Part shown: piece after piece, positions 1-9,979 of the stretch
How the letters are laid out: each line of letters opens with the position of its first letter
Position numbering within the stretch: the stretch's first letter is position 1
Assembly (NCBI RefSeq): GCF_030063335.1
Contig: NZ_JASISW010000006.1
Span: 238,247 to 302,246, forward strand
From: Rhodococcus sp. G-MC3
GTDB taxonomy: Bacteria; Actinomycetota; Actinomycetes; Mycobacteriales; Mycobacteriaceae
DNA: 64,000 bases
Direction of reading: 5' to 3'
Notes under the pieces: generated by a model
What the model was told of the DNA's origin: nothing
Databases searched by the model: none
The model's input: only the letters and a program-made list of their open reading frames with translations
Position numbers and translations under genes: made by a program

Positions 1-1440
1 GGCGATGACGGGAGCAGCAGTCGCGGCCACTCGACGTGTTCCTGTGGTCAGTTCGGCTCTGATGAGCATCGGTGCTGCTGATTTGGACCTTCGCGCAAGA
101 GGCCACGTCACCATGCTGACGATCGGCCCGATTATGACGGGCGCAAGCAAAGCCGCCGCCACGATGAGGAACATGGCGGCGGCGATGGCGGTATTGATTC
201 TGCTGTCTGCGCCCGCCGTTGCTGTCACTACAGTCGCCACAAGACCACCGATGAGCGCGACAAGCCCCGCGACCCAACGCGATCGTGTCATCGGTTTTCG
301 TTCCACAGCAACGGCGAGCATTGCCTCTATCGGCGCGACTTTGGTGGCCGATCCCGCGGCAGCCCACGCACCCAGTACTGCAACGGCCACTCCGACACCC
401 ACAGCCACCAGCAGCGGCCACGCCGATATATGAATGTGGAAGTCCGGTGGCGCGACGCCGAGGTTCAGCAACAATGCACGTAGAGCGGGTGTCGATGAGA
501 CTCCGAGCGCAGCGCCGACGAGGCCGCCGACCAGGCCGATTGCGGCGGCCTCGCCAAGCACCATTCTCCGTATTTGTCCAGGAGAAGCACCGACGGTGCG
601 GAGCAGACCGATCTCGCGGCGACGCTCGGACACTGCGAGCGTGAGCGTCGAACCGACGACGAATACCGTTGTGAACAGACCGATTGTCGACATCGCAACG
701 ATCAACTGACTACCCAGATTCCGCCGATGTGAAATGTATTCGGGTTCGAGCGCGGCGCGCGCATCCCCGGAAATCACTGTGCCGCGGTCCCCCACTACTT
801 CCTGTATTTGCGGCGCAAGCTCCTCGATTGCTGGACTGGCACCGACGACGCCAACCGACCTCACGCCGGGATTCAATTGTGCCGCATAGTCATCCGTGAA
901 GTAAAACCCAGGTCCGTCCAGGGTTCCCGATACAGTGAAGTCACGCAGTCCGGCAGCGAGGTTGATTGAGATTGACTCACCGACAGCGACATTCAAGGAA
1001 ACGGGGACAACTATCTGGTCGAACCCTGTCGGTGCTTCGCCGGCTGTCAGCACGTAAGGCGCCAGCTGAGCGCTCGACCACCCGTGCCCTGATTCCTTGG
1101 CCCCCTCATCCTCGATCGGTGTGCCACCGATGAAGGGCTGGGCGTAGAACGATCTATCGATGACGATGGCATCCGTCCGAGGTACGCCACGCACATCATC
1201 AGCAATCCGTTGCGCTTCGCCTGAAGTCCACGGGATGAAATCCGATGGGTTGCCGAACTCGTCCTCAGCCTGTGCAGGCAGGACAAGTGCCGCCGCGCCC
1301 TCCAGCCGCGGCTGCACCACCGGCTGGGAAGAGTCGAAGACGATGAGGGTTGCGCTGATCAGCGCGGCCCCGAATGCGGTGGCCAGAAAGGCAGCCAGGA
1401 AGCTCGTCCACTGTGTGCGCAGGTTTGCGAGCGCGATCAT
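1..1440 (-). CDS. FtsX-family ABC transporter permease (C-terminal part beyond the window)
   Basis: The reading frame opens at an ATG at 1440 and stays open to base 1, so at least 480 residues are present and the C terminus lies outside. It begins with a short cytoplasmic stretch and a membrane segment (about residues 10-35), followed by a large extracytoplasmic region (about 40-235). Next comes the hydrophobic FtsX/MacB core near residues 245-320, which includes SERRREIGLLRTVGAS, a hallmark of FtsX permeases. Further membrane segments follow. The ATG overlaps the stop of the ATPase gene (ATGA), so the two are translationally coupled. It probably forms a lipid, peptide or antibiotic efflux or resistance pump with that ATPase. 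The substrate cannot be read from sequence. Confidence 0.88.
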   Translation of the reverse strand, partial: MIALANLRTQWTSFLAAFLATAFGAALISATLIVFDSSQPVVQPRLEGAAALVLPAQAEDEFGNPSDFIPWTSGEAQRIADDVRGVPRTDAIVIDRSFYAQPFIGGTPIEDEGAKESGHGWSSAQLAPYVLTAGEAPTGFDQIVVPVSLNVAVGESISINLAAGLRDFTVSGTLDGPGFYFTDDYAAQLNPGVRSVGVVGASPAIEELAPQIQEVVGDRGTVISGDARAALEPEYISHRRNLGSQLIVAMSTIGLFTTVFVVGSTLTLAVSERRREIGLLRTVGASPGQIRRMVLGEAAAIGLVGGLVGAALGVSSTPALRALLLNLGVAPPDFHIHISAWPLLVAVGVGVAVAVLGAWAAAGSATKVAPIEAMLAVAVERKPMTRSRWVAGLVALIGGLVATVVTATAGADSRINTAIAAAMFLIVAAALLAPVIIGPIVSMVTWPLARRSKSAAPMLIRAELTTGTRRVAATAAPVIA

Positions 1441-2192
1441 CGCGCTTCCAACCCGGCCATACGAGCGGCGATGACAGCAGCGTTGTCGGATCGTCCGCGT
1501 TCGACCTTCAACGAGTCGGCTATGCGGCCGTCCTCGAGGAAAATTGCGGTGTCCGCGAAGGACGCGGCGAAGGGGTCATGAGTGACCATGAGGGTCGTCT
1601 GTCCCTCTTCGTCGACCAGCCGTCGCATCAGGCTGAGCACGCCCTTCGAGCTAAGAGTGTCCAGTGCGCCGGTCGGCTCGTCGGCGAACAACACGTCCGG
1701 GCGGGTGATCAGCGCGCGCGCCAGCGCCACACGCTGCTGTTGCCCTCCCGACAACTCGGCGGGACGATGCGACGCGCGGTCCGCGAGCCCGACCGCCGCG
1801 AGCGCCGCCGCCACCTCGCGAGCAGGGACACGGCGTCCGGCGAATCGAGCTGGCAGTTCGACATTCTGCGCCGCTGTCAACGAGCCGACCAAATTAAATG
1901 CTTGGAAGACGAATCCGACGTGTCTTCGTCGTAATTGGGTCCGAGCCTCTTCGTTCAGCGAGGCGATGTCGGAGCCCGCAATGGTGACTGTTCCACTCGT
2001 GGGCCGGTCGAGGCCTGCGGCGCAGTGAAGCAGGGTCGACTTACCAGACCCGGACGGTCCCATGATTGCCGTGAAGCTTCCCCGCCCGAAGTCGATTGTC
2101 ACTCCGTCGAGGGCGGTGACCACACGATTGCCTTCGCCGTGCACTTTGCGCACATCGTGCAGTTGTATCGCGCCCGCTTCAGTTGTTGTCAT
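1437..2192 (-). CDS. ABC transporter ATP-binding protein, MacB/LolD class
   Basis: This 251-residue ATPase has every expected motif. Walker A is GPSGSGKST (about residue 45), the Q-loop lies in FQAFN, the signature is LSGGQQQR, Walker B is DVLFADEPTGALD and the H-loop is in THD. The size and the DEPTGALD motif are typical of the MacB/LolD/FtsE class that works with FtsX-type permeases. It is first in a two-gene operon with the permease and is divergent from the sensor kinase at 2302. Such an arrangement often means that the two-component system controls the pump in response to cell-envelope stress or an antimicrobial; that link is inferred. Confidence 0.92.
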   Translation of the reverse strand: MTTTEAGAIQLHDVRKVHGEGNRVVTALDGVTIDFGRGSFTAIMGPSGSGKSTLLHCAAGLDRPTSGTVTIAGSDIASLNEEARTQLRRRHVGFVFQAFNLVGSLTAAQNVELPARFAGRRVPAREVAAALAAVGLADRASHRPAELSGGQQQRVALARALITRPDVLFADEPTGALDTLSSKGVLSLMRRLVDEEGQTTLMVTHDPFAASFADTAIFLEDGRIADSLKVERGRSDNAAVIAARMAGLEAR

Positions 2193-2301
2193 AACAGCCA
2201 GTGAATGCGCTACACGATTCGCGCACAGTCACCTGACCGCTACAAGGTGTGGGTATGCCAGCACTACCGTTTTTTTGGCGACGGCACTTTACGATGGTGA
2301 G

Positions 2302-3525
2302 ATGCGCGTCGCAACGGCCTGGCAAGCGTTAGCGCAAAACCCTTTTCGGTTCCTGGTGTCGCCGTGGCCATGGCGTAGCTTGCTCTACTTGCTCTCCGGC
2401 GGTGTGTTCGGCCTGACGATCTTCGCGGTGCTGGCCGCCGCCACCGTCTTGGGCGTCATCTTCTTCGTGCTGATCGCCGGTGTCGTGGTCCTGCTGCTAA
2501 TTGTTCTGTCGGGAATTTTCATTGCGCGGGTCGAGCGGTTCCGTCTGCGGTTGGTCGATCTGGACGGCTGCCCCGATCCTCATCGTCCACCGCTCGATCC
2601 CGGCGCGTGGCCGTGGCTACGAACCCGCTTCACCGAACCGGCGACATGGCGCGAACTCGGCTTCACCGCTTTGTCCGTAACGGCTCTGTGTTGGCTCGAC
2701 ATCACAGTGCTCGGATTCGCCTTCGCAGTGCCGTACCTCAGCTTCCGGGCTCCTGTAGGAGATCCGTCCGCATGGCCGTGGTTGGTCATCGGGGCGGTAA
2801 CGCTCGCGGCCGGTCCCTATCTTGTGACGGCTTGGGCGGGGGCACATGCCGCACTGACCCGGATCTTTTTGTCACCACGCGACCACGAGATCGGCACTGG
2901 CCTGAGTGAGGTCGCCCGAACGAAGGAGCGTCTGCTGGACGCTTTCGAGTCCGAGCGCGCACGGATCGAGCGAGACCTCCACGACGGAGCGCAGCAGCGG
3001 TTGGTCACCCTCGGTATGAATCTCGGGCTGGCCAGGCTTGACACTGCCGACCCACTGCTCGCGGATCGACTCTCCGATGCCCAGGAGCAACTCACCGTCG
3101 CGCTGTCCGAGCTTCGTGACCTGGTCCGTGGTCTGAATCCACAAGTGCTGTACGACAATGGACTTGCGGCCGCTGTGGTCGACACCGCTGGCCGGTCTGT
3201 CGTTGCGACCACTGTCGATGTGCGTTTGCCCGAGCGACTCCCCCACCGAGTCGAAACTACGGCGTACTTCGTGGTCGCAGAAGCACTGACCAACATTTCC
3301 AAACACAGCCGGGCAAGCGCAGCGACTGTCTACGGGCGCCTGCACGCCGATACGTTGGTGTTCGAGATCTCCGATAACGGAGGGGGTGGCGCTGACCCAC
3401 TGTCCGGTACCGGGCTCACGGGCCTGGCCGATCGGCTCGAAGTGGTCGCGGGAACGCTCAAATTGTCCAGTCCGCTCGGCGGACCGACCACGCTCAAGGT
3501 GGAGATCCCATGCCGCATCGCGTGA
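2302..3525 (+). CDS. Two-component sensor histidine kinase (HisKA_3 / NarL type)
   Basis: The kinase has 407 residues from the ATG at 2302; the frame is open further upstream but that part is not protein-like. The N-terminal half has several membrane segments (about residues 25-75 and 115-190) and a sensor-type region. The phospho-acceptor helix reads [12 protein letters not shown] with His near residue 226, the HisKA_3 signature of NarL-type kinases. A HATPase_c domain follows, with SDNGGGG and [10 protein letters not shown]. The response regulator begins inside its last codons (16-nt overlap), so the pair is co-translated. It may control the divergent ABC transporter. Confidence 0.92.
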   Translation: MRVATAWQALAQNPFRFLVSPWPWRSLLYLLSGGVFGLTIFAVLAAATVLGVIFFVLIAGVVVLLLIVLSGIFIARVERFRLRLVDLDGCPDPHRPPLDPGAWPWLRTRFTEPATWRELGFTALSVTALCWLDITVLGFAFAVPYLSFRAPVGDPSAWPWLVIGAVTLAAGPYLVTAWAGAHAALTRIFLSPRDHEIGTGLSEVARTKERLLDAFESERARIERDLHDGAQQRLVTLGMNLGLARLDTADPLLADRLSDAQEQLTVALSELRDLVRGLNPQVLYDNGLAAAVVDTAGRSVVATTVDVRLPERLPHRVETTAYFVVAEALTNISKHSRASAATVYGRLHADTLVFEISDNGGGGADPLSGTGLTGLADRLEVVAGTLKLSSPLGGPTTLKVEIPCRIA

Positions 3526-4157
3526 TCCTTGCGGAAGACTCGATTCTGTTGCGAGAGGGCCTGTGTGGGCTGCTGCAACGATTCGGGCACACCGTACTTG
3601 CGGCCGTCGGAAGTGCCGACGAGATTGCCCCCGCTGTCGCCACACATCAACCGGAGCTCCTTGTCACCGATGTCCGCATGCCACCGGGTAACGCCGATGA
3701 TGGTTTGCGTGCGGCGGTGCTCCTCCGGGAGCACAGCCCAGGGTTTCCGGTACTGGTACTGAGTCAGTACGTCGAGCAGTCCTACGCCTCGCAATTACTC
3801 GGGTCTGGCGACGGGTCTTCGGTGGGCTATTTACTCAAGGACCGTATCGGGGCGGTGACAGAGTTCAACGATGCCGTGCACAAGGTTGCGTCAGGCGGAA
3901 CCGTCATCGATCCCGAAGTCGTTCGTCAACTTTTGCACCGCCGCACTCGACCGCTGGACCGACTCAGCAAACGCGAACGGGAAGTTCTCGAGCTCATGGC
4001 AGAGGGTCGATCGAACTCCGAGATACAGGACTTTCTCACGCTGAGCGCGCCTGCCGTGAACAAACACATCCGAAACGTTTTCCTGAAATTGGATCTACCC
4101 AACGATATCGACGGGCACCGCCGTGTACTCGCGGTGCTCGCGTTCCTCCGAGGATGA
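3510..4157 (+). CDS. LuxR/NarL-family response regulator
   Basis: The protein has 215 residues. A receiver domain (1-125) has the acidic pair near residue 9 (AEDS), the phospho-acceptor Asp in LLVTDVRM (about residue 54) and the conserved Lys in YLLKDR. A LuxR-type helix-turn-helix follows (about 145-210), beginning [15 protein letters not shown]. It is the partner of the overlapping HisKA_3 kinase. One difference from most family members is the recognition helix [13 protein letters not shown], where the usual form is TVKxHxxNI. The likely target is the divergent ABC operon, which is an inference from position only. Confidence 0.92.
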   Translation: MPHRVILAEDSILLREGLCGLLQRFGHTVLAAVGSADEIAPAVATHQPELLVTDVRMPPGNADDGLRAAVLLREHSPGFPVLVLSQYVEQSYASQLLGSGDGSSVGYLLKDRIGAVTEFNDAVHKVASGGTVIDPEVVRQLLHRRTRPLDRLSKREREVLELMAEGRSNSEIQDFLTLSAPAVNKHIRNVFLKLDLPNDIDGHRRVLAVLAFLRG

Positions 4158-4336
4158 CTCGCGCAAGCTGATGCCGAGATCAGCGCGATCGGCTCGAACG
4201 GGTCCTGCCTAGTAGACTGCCGCAGTGTCGAGCCCGTCCCGAAACAACGTCCGTTCACCTTCTGGCCAACCGAACATGAGATAACGACCCACACGTTTCA
4301 CCTGTTCAGTTGCCACACGAGAAGAAGGACACCCGG

Positions 4337-7300
4337 TTGTCTGTGCAATCACAATCGGAATCGGCCAACGCGCAGCCCGCAGCGGCGGTACCGGCCGAAT
4401 TCCTCCGCGCAGAGCGCGCTCCCCGCGAGCGGACGCTCATCGATGTTCTGCGTTCCACCACGTCCCAGCATCCCGACGCACCCGCGATCGACGACGGCAC
4501 CGTCTCGGTGACCTACCGCGAATTGCTGGAGGACATCGACGAGGGCGCGCAGTGGCTTGCCCGCGCAGGAGTCCGGCGCGGCGACCGCGTCGGGATCCGG
4601 ATGCCGTCGGGTTCGTTCTCGCTCTACGTGGCGATCCTGTCGATTCTCAACGCAGGCGCCGCCTATGTCCCCGTCGACGCCGACGATCCGGACGAGCGCG
4701 CCGAACTGGTCTTCGGTGAAGCAAAGGTGACAGCGGTGGTCACTGCGGGTGGTATCGCCGCAGGTACCGCCGACAAGCAGGACGTGCCCGCCCCCGATAT
4801 CCTCACCACCCCGACGCCCGACGACGACGCCTGGGTCATCTTCACTTCCGGATCAACCGGTACCCCGAAGGGCGTGGCCGTCAGTCACCGCAACGCCGCG
4901 GCATTCGTCGACGCCGAGGCACGAATGTTCATGCAGGACGATCCGCTGGGTCCGGGCGACCGGGTGCTGGCCGGTCTGTCGGTGGCGTTCGACGCCTCGT
5001 GCGAGGAGATGTGGCTGGCATGGCGCCACGGCGCGTGTCTGGTGCCTGCGCCGCGCTCGCTGGTCCGCAGTGGCTTCGACCTCGGTCCATGGCTCGTCTC
5101 GCGAGACATCAGTGTCGTCTCGACAGTTCCGACCTTGGCTGCGTTGTGGCCCGCCGTGGCATTGGAAGCCGTGCGCCTGCTCATCTTCGGCGGCGAGGCC
5201 TGCCCGCCCGAACTTGCCGAACGTCTGGCAGTGGACGGCCGCGAGGTCTGGAACACGTACGGCCCCACCGAGGCCACCGTCGTCGCGTGCGCATCGATCA
5301 TGGACGGTAAAGGCCCGGTCCGCATCGGCCTGCCGCTCGACGGCTGGGACCTCGCTGTGGTCGACGGCACCGGCAACCCGGTTGCGGTCGGTGAGGTAGG
5401 CGAGCTGGTCATCGGCGGCGTCGGGCTCGCCCGCTACCTCGATCCGGCGAAAGACGCCGAAAAGTACGCCCCGATGCCGACGCTCGGCTGGGACCGCGCC
5501 TACCGCAGCGGGGACCTGGTCAAGCTGGAGCTCGAAGGCTTGCTGTTCCAGGGCCGCGCCGACGATCAGATCAAGCTGGGCGGCCGACGCATCGAGCTCG
5601 GCGAGATCGACAATGCGCTGCAGTCACTCCCGGGTGTCGGCGGCGCTGCCGCTGCGGTACGCAAAACCGGCGCAGGCAACTCGGTGCTCGTCGGCTATCT
5701 GGCCAGCACGGATCCACATTTCGATCTGGAAGCGGCGCGGAGAATCCTGGCCGAGCAGCTGCCGTCGGCACTGGTTCCGCGGCTCGCGCTCGTCGAGGAG
5801 ATGCCGACGAGGACGTCGGGCAAGGTCGATCGAAATGCACTCCCCTGGCCGCTGCCCGACATGGGCGAAGGTTCGAATCTCGAGGGCACCGCGGGCTGGG
5901 TCGCCGAACTGTGGACGAATATTCTGGGCGCACAGGTATCGGACGAGAACGCAGATTTCTTCCAGAACGGCGGCGGTTCGCTGTCGGCCGCGCAGTTGGT
6001 GACGGCGCTGCGGGAGAGGTTCCCGGAGATCACCGTCGCGCAGCTCTACGACCACCCGCGCCTCGGTTCGCTCGCACGGTATCTCGACGAGTTGAAGCCG
6101 CCGGTGAAGGTCGTGCCGCGCGAGGTCGAGCCGACGCCGCGAAAAGCCCAGTGGATACAGATCGCGGCAACGATCCCGTTGACCACGTTGACTGGCCTGC
6201 AGTGGATCACGTGGCTGGGGATTCTGTGCAACGTGATGTCGTGGTTCGCCGCAGTCACCTGGGCGCCGACGCTGTCCTGGTGGTGGATTCTCGTCGCCTT
6301 CGTCCTCTTCATCAGTCCGGTCGGGAGAATGGCCATCTCGGTCGTCGGGTCGCGCATCTTGTTGGCAGGAGTGAAACCCGGCGCCTACAAACGCGGCGGC
6401 AGCGCACATCTGCGGCTGTGGACCGCGACCCGATTGACGGATGCCTCGGGTGCATCGAACCTCTCGGGAGCGCCCTGGATGGTCTATTACGCCCGCGCGC
6501 TCGGGGCCAAGATCGGTAAGGGCGTCGACCTGCACACGTTGCCTCCGGTCACCGGGATGCTCGAACTCGGCGACGGCTGTTCCGTCGAGCCCGAAGTCGA
6601 CCTCACCGGCCACTGGATCGACGGTGACATCGTGTACGTCGGGGCCATCAAGATCGGCGCAGGCGCAACAGTCGGTGCGCGGTCGACAGTGCTGCCGGGG
6701 ACCACCATCGGAAAGAATGCTGTCGTCAGCGCCGGATCGGCTGTCGTCGGCCGTGTCAAAGCCGGTCAGTTGTGGGCAGGCTCGCCGGCAACAAAGGTCG
6801 GCAAAGCCGAGCATCCCTGGCCCGAACATGCGCCGCCGCGCGCGACGCGCTGGATCCTCGCCTACGGCGTCGCGTCGCTGTTCCTCTCGGGCATGGCAAT
6901 CTTCTCGATCGGCGTCTCGATCGTGCTGATGGGCTGGTGGTTGCACACCGCGACGACGATGCTCGGCGCACTCGGACGCGCCGCCATCATGTTGCCGGTG
7001 GCGACGCTGCTCTCGCTCGCGGTGTTCGCGCTGATCACGTTGGTTTCCGTGCGACTGTGCAGCATCGGGCTGACCGAGGGCTATCACCCCGTGCGTAGCC
7101 GCATCGGCTGGCAGGTGTGGGCCACCGAACGACTGATGGACTCCGCGCGAACGTTCCTGTTCCCGCTGTACGCGTCGCTGCTGACGCCGCACTGGTTGCG
7201 GCTGCTCGGCGCCAAAATCGGCAAGGACGTCGAAGCATCGACCGTACTGATGATCCCCAAGTTCACCACCGTCGCCGACGGTGCCTTCCTCGCCGACGAC

Positions 7301-8281
7301 ACCATGGTCGCGAGCTATGAACTCGGCGGCGGCTGGATGCATCTCGGCGACGCCAAGGTCGGCAAGCGCGCATTCCTCGGCAATTCCGGTATGACCGGAC
7401 CCGGCCGTACCGTCCCCAAGAACGGGCTTGTCGCCGTGCTGTCGGCGACGCCGAACAAAGCCAAATCAGGGTCGTCGTGGCTTGGAAGCCCGCCGGTGAG
7501 GTTGCGTCGGGCCGCTGGCCGTTCCGATTCGTCGCGCACGTTCGATCCGCCGTTCAAGCTCAAGGTTGCCCGCGCGTTCGTCGAGACGTGCCGATTGCTT
7601 CCGGTGATGGTGACATTCGGCATCGGACTCGGCGTGCTCTTCGGTCTGACGTCGTTGGCCGAGATGTTCGGCTATGGGGTCGCGGCTCTGTTGAGCGGGA
7701 TCGTGCTTCTCATCGCCGGGGCTGTGGCGGCTGCCGTCTCCGCGGCGGCGAAATGGGCATGGGTCGGACGCATCGACAAGGTCGAGCACCCGCTGTGGAG
7801 TTCGTTCGTGTGGCGCAACGAAGTGGCCGACACGTTCGTCGAAACCGTCGCGGCACCGTGGTTCGCCCGCGCCGCCGAAGGCACCGCTGTGCTGAACATG
7901 TGGCTGCGCTGGCTGGGTGCAGATATCGGCCGCGGCGTGTGGTGTGAAACGTATTGGCTCCCGGAAGCAGATCTCGTGACGCTCGCCGACGGTGCAACCG
8001 TGAACCGAGGGTGCGTTGTTCAGACACACCTGTTCCATGATCGGATCATGTCCATGGACAGCGTCACACTCGGGCGAGGAGCAACTTTGGGTCAGCACTG
8101 TGTCGCCTTGCCTGCCGCAGGCATCGGCGACGGTGCGACGGTCGGACCGGCGTCTCTAGTGATGCGCGGCGACACCGTTCCGGCGCACACCCGCTGGCAG
8201 GGCAACCCGATCGCACCGTGGGCAAAGGGTGACCCGTACACCCGCATTCTCACTGCCGATGCCGCTGGAGCGGGCCAGTGA
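4337..8281 (+). CDS. Pls/PosA-family non-ribosomal peptide synthetase (poly-amino-acid synthetase type)
   Basis: This is a membrane-bound single-module synthetase of 1314 residues. The adenylation domain (about 35-510) has FTSGSTGTPKG near 168, NTYGPTEATV near 308, GRADDQIKLGGRRIELGE near 404 and the A10 lysine in RTSGKVDR. A carrier domain follows with its phosphopantetheine Ser near residue 548 (GGGSLSAAQ). The rest alternates membrane segments with three hexapeptide left-handed beta-helix domains (about 715-820, 950-1050, 1175-1300). There is no condensation or thioesterase domain. This is the layout of epsilon-poly-lysine synthetase, where the C-terminal repeats catalyse chain growth. Aligned by eye to GrsA, the pocket reads D-A-E-S-I-G-T-V-V-K, close to the lysine code. 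Start: AGAAGGA lies 7 nt before the TTG at 4337; a TTG at 4310 is the alternative. It overlaps the M1 peptidase gene. Confidence 0.88.
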   Translation: MSVQSQSESANAQPAAAVPAEFLRAERAPRERTLIDVLRSTTSQHPDAPAIDDGTVSVTYRELLEDIDEGAQWLARAGVRRGDRVGIRMPSGSFSLYVAILSILNAGAAYVPVDADDPDERAELVFGEAKVTAVVTAGGIAAGTADKQDVPAPDILTTPTPDDDAWVIFTSGSTGTPKGVAVSHRNAAAFVDAEARMFMQDDPLGPGDRVLAGLSVAFDASCEEMWLAWRHGACLVPAPRSLVRSGFDLGPWLVSRDISVVSTVPTLAALWPAVALEAVRLLIFGGEACPPELAERLAVDGREVWNTYGPTEATVVACASIMDGKGPVRIGLPLDGWDLAVVDGTGNPVAVGEVGELVIGGVGLARYLDPAKDAEKYAPMPTLGWDRAYRSGDLVKLELEGLLFQGRADDQIKLGGRRIELGEIDNALQSLPGVGGAAAAVRKTGAGNSVLVGYLASTDPHFDLEAARRILAEQLPSALVPRLALVEEMPTRTSGKVDRNALPWPLPDMGEGSNLEGTAGWVAELWTNILGAQVSDENADFFQNGGGSLSAAQLVTALRERFPEITVAQLYDHPRLGSLARYLDELKPPVKVVPREVEPTPRKAQWIQIAATIPLTTLTGLQWITWLGILCNVMSWFAAVTWAPTLSWWWILVAFVLFISPVGRMAISVVGSRILLAGVKPGAYKRGGSAHLRLWTATRLTDASGASNLSGAPWMVYYARALGAKIGKGVDLHTLPPVTGMLELGDGCSVEPEVDLTGHWIDGDIVYVGAIKIGAGATVGARSTVLPGTTIGKNAVVSAGSAVVGRVKAGQLWAGSPATKVGKAEHPWPEHAPPRATRWILAYGVASLFLSGMAIFSIGVSIVLMGWWLHTATTMLGALGRAAIMLPVATLLSLAVFALITLVSVRLCSIGLTEGYHPVRSRIGWQVWATERLMDSARTFLFPLYASLLTPHWLRLLGAKIGKDVEASTVLMIPKFTTVADGAFLADDTMVASYELGGGWMHLGDAKVGKRAFLGNSGMTGPGRTVPKNGLVAVLSATPNKAKSGSSWLGSPPVRLRRAAGRSDSSRTFDPPFKLKVARAFVETCRLLPVMVTFGIGLGVLFGLTSLAEMFGYGVAALLSGIVLLIAGAVAAAVSAAAKWAWVGRIDKVEHPLWSSFVWRNEVADTFVETVAAPWFARAAEGTAVLNMWLRWLGADIGRGVWCETYWLPEADLVTLADGATVNRGCVVQTHLFHDRIMSMDSVTLGRGATLGQHCVALPAAGIGDGATVGPASLVMRGDTVPAHTRWQGNPIAPWAKGDPYTRILTADAAGAGQ

Positions 8282-9624
8282 AATTTGCCGGCTCGAAGCT
8301 CGTGACTCCCACGTTCGACACGGATGCGAACGACGCCCCGATCGACGAATATCTGCCGGAGAACGGCAACCGCGGCTACCGCGTGTCTCGGTACGAGCTG
8401 GATCTGGAATACAAGGTCGAAAGTAACCGGCTCGCCGGAAAGGCGAAGATCACCGCCGTCACGACGGCGACCATCGCGAAGTTCGCCCTCGATCTCGGGC
8501 CCGCCCTCCGCGTGTCGAAGGTGTCGGTCAACGGATCGCGCTCGGTGAAGTTCACCCAGAACCGAGGCAAGCTGAAGATCACTCCGGCGAAACCGATCGC
8601 GTCCGGTGCCGCGTTGGTGGTGAGCATCCAGTACAGCGGAGTGCCCAAACCCATCAACGGTTTCTGGGGCGAAGTCGGGTGGGACGAGCTCACCGAGGGC
8701 TCCATCGTCGCGAGCCAGCCCAACGGTGCGGCGTCGTGGTTTCCGTGCGACGACCATCCGGTGTCGAAGGCCAGCTACGGCATCACCATCACCACCGATT
8801 CGCCGTACTACGCAGTCGCCAACGGCACGTTGGTGCGTAAGCAGACCCGCGCCAGCCGAACGACCTGGGTGTACGAGCAGCCCGAACCGATGGCCACCTA
8901 CCTGGCGACCATCCAGATCGGGCCGTACAGCCTGCACACCACCAGCGCAGGCCCTGTAGTAATGAACGCCATTCTCCCGCATCGCCTCCGACGGAACTTC
9001 GATCACGATTTCGGCCGCCAGACCGAGATGATGAGCACCTTCGAGCGGCTCTACGGTCCATATCCGTTTGCCGCGTACACCGTGGTGGTCACCGACGACG
9101 ACCTCGAAATACCGGTCGAGGCACAGGGTCTGTCCATCTTCGGTGCCAATCACTGCTCGGGGACACGGTATTTCGAGCGGCTGGTCGCGCACGAACTGGC
9201 ACACCAGTGGTTCGGAAACAGTCTCACTCTCGGCAAGTGGAAAGACATCTGGCTGCACGAAGGGTTCGCCTGCTACTCCGAATGGATCTGGGCCGAGAAC
9301 TCCGACGGCACGTCCGCTCGCGACAAAGCCAAGCGCGTCCACACGATGCAGCGAGGTCTACCGAAGGATCTGATTCTCGCAGATCCAGGGCCCGACAAGC
9401 TGTTCGACGATCGCGTGTACAAACGAGGTGCTCTCACCCTGCACGCGCTGCGCACCACCATCGGCGACGAAAAGTTCTTCGGGCTGATTCAGGAGTGGAC
9501 GTCGAAGTACCGCTACTCGACCGTGAGTACGGCAGACTTCACCGACCTTGCCTCGCGCTACGGGTGCCCGCGCAGCCTGTGGGACGAGTGGCTCAATTCG
9601 GCTCAGCTGCCAGCGTTGCCGTAA
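8278..9624 (+). CDS. M1-family zinc aminopeptidase-like metallopeptidase
   Basis: The protein has 448 residues from a GTG that overlaps the synthetase stop (GTGA), so it is translationally coupled to it. The zinc site is HELAH near residues 304-308 with the third ligand Glu exactly 18 residues on (LHEGF), and the catalytic Tyr lies in VYKRGALT. An N-terminal beta-sandwich precedes it, as in M1 enzymes. No signal peptide is present, so it should be cytoplasmic. At 448 residues it lacks the large C-terminal domain of PepN. The usual GAMEN exopeptidase motif is not recognisable; the equivalent region reads PVEAQGLSIFG. Coupling to a Pls-like synthetase suggests trimming or degradation of the product, which is inference. 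Confidence 0.87.
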   Translation: MKFAGSKLVTPTFDTDANDAPIDEYLPENGNRGYRVSRYELDLEYKVESNRLAGKAKITAVTTATIAKFALDLGPALRVSKVSVNGSRSVKFTQNRGKLKITPAKPIASGAALVVSIQYSGVPKPINGFWGEVGWDELTEGSIVASQPNGAASWFPCDDHPVSKASYGITITTDSPYYAVANGTLVRKQTRASRTTWVYEQPEPMATYLATIQIGPYSLHTTSAGPVVMNAILPHRLRRNFDHDFGRQTEMMSTFERLYGPYPFAAYTVVVTDDDLEIPVEAQGLSIFGANHCSGTRYFERLVAHELAHQWFGNSLTLGKWKDIWLHEGFACYSEWIWAENSDGTSARDKAKRVHTMQRGLPKDLILADPGPDKLFDDRVYKRGALTLHALRTTIGDEKFFGLIQEWTSKYRYSTVSTADFTDLASRYGCPRSLWDEWLNSAQLPALP

Positions 9625-9634
9625 GCGTTCCGGG

Positions 9635-9979
9635 TTAGTCGGCTCCGGCCTTCTTGTCGCGCTCGACAGCTTCGGCGATGCGCTTGATACGGCCGAGCCT
9701 GCGATCCCATGCCGAACCGGCATCAGCGAGTTGCGCTGCAGCCTTGGCGAGTTGAAGCTCGTCGACCTCGTACCTCGACTCGCGGCCGACGGGGGTCGCA
9801 TGCACCAACCCGACGCGTCCGAGTACACCGAGATGCTTGGCGACGGCTTGCCTTGTGACCGGCAGCTGATCACTGAGCGTCGTCGCCGTCCCGCCACCGT
9901 CGACGAGCAGCAAATCGAGAAGTCTCTTTCGCGTCGGATCACCGATGGCAGACCACAGATCGTCGTCGACAGTACTCAT
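9635..9979 (-). CDS. ArsR-family winged-helix repressor
   Basis: This 114-residue protein starts at the ATG at 9979, which overlaps the stop of the SRPBCC gene (ATGA). The winged-helix core includes IGDPTRKRLLDLL near residue 15, a recognition-helix region PVTRQAVAKHLGVL and the wing GRESRYEV. It has no Cys-rich metal site, so it belongs to the non-metal ArsR branch that is regularly paired with SRPBCC/AHSA1 proteins. It probably represses its own operon through the two identical palindromes at 10458 and 10503. Confidence 0.9.
   Translation of the reverse strand: MSTVDDDLWSAIGDPTRKRLLDLLLVDGGGTATTLSDQLPVTRQAVAKHLGVLGRVGLVHATPVGRESRYEVDELQLAKAAAQLADAGSAWDRRLGRIKRIAEAVERDKKAGAD

Noticed and set aside
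5624..7342. Long open frame (572 codons) on the minus strand inside the synthetase gene
   Set aside because: It is an antisense shadow produced by high GC at third codon positions. The plus-strand frame has complete domain motifs, and this one is Arg/Gln/His-rich without any domain.
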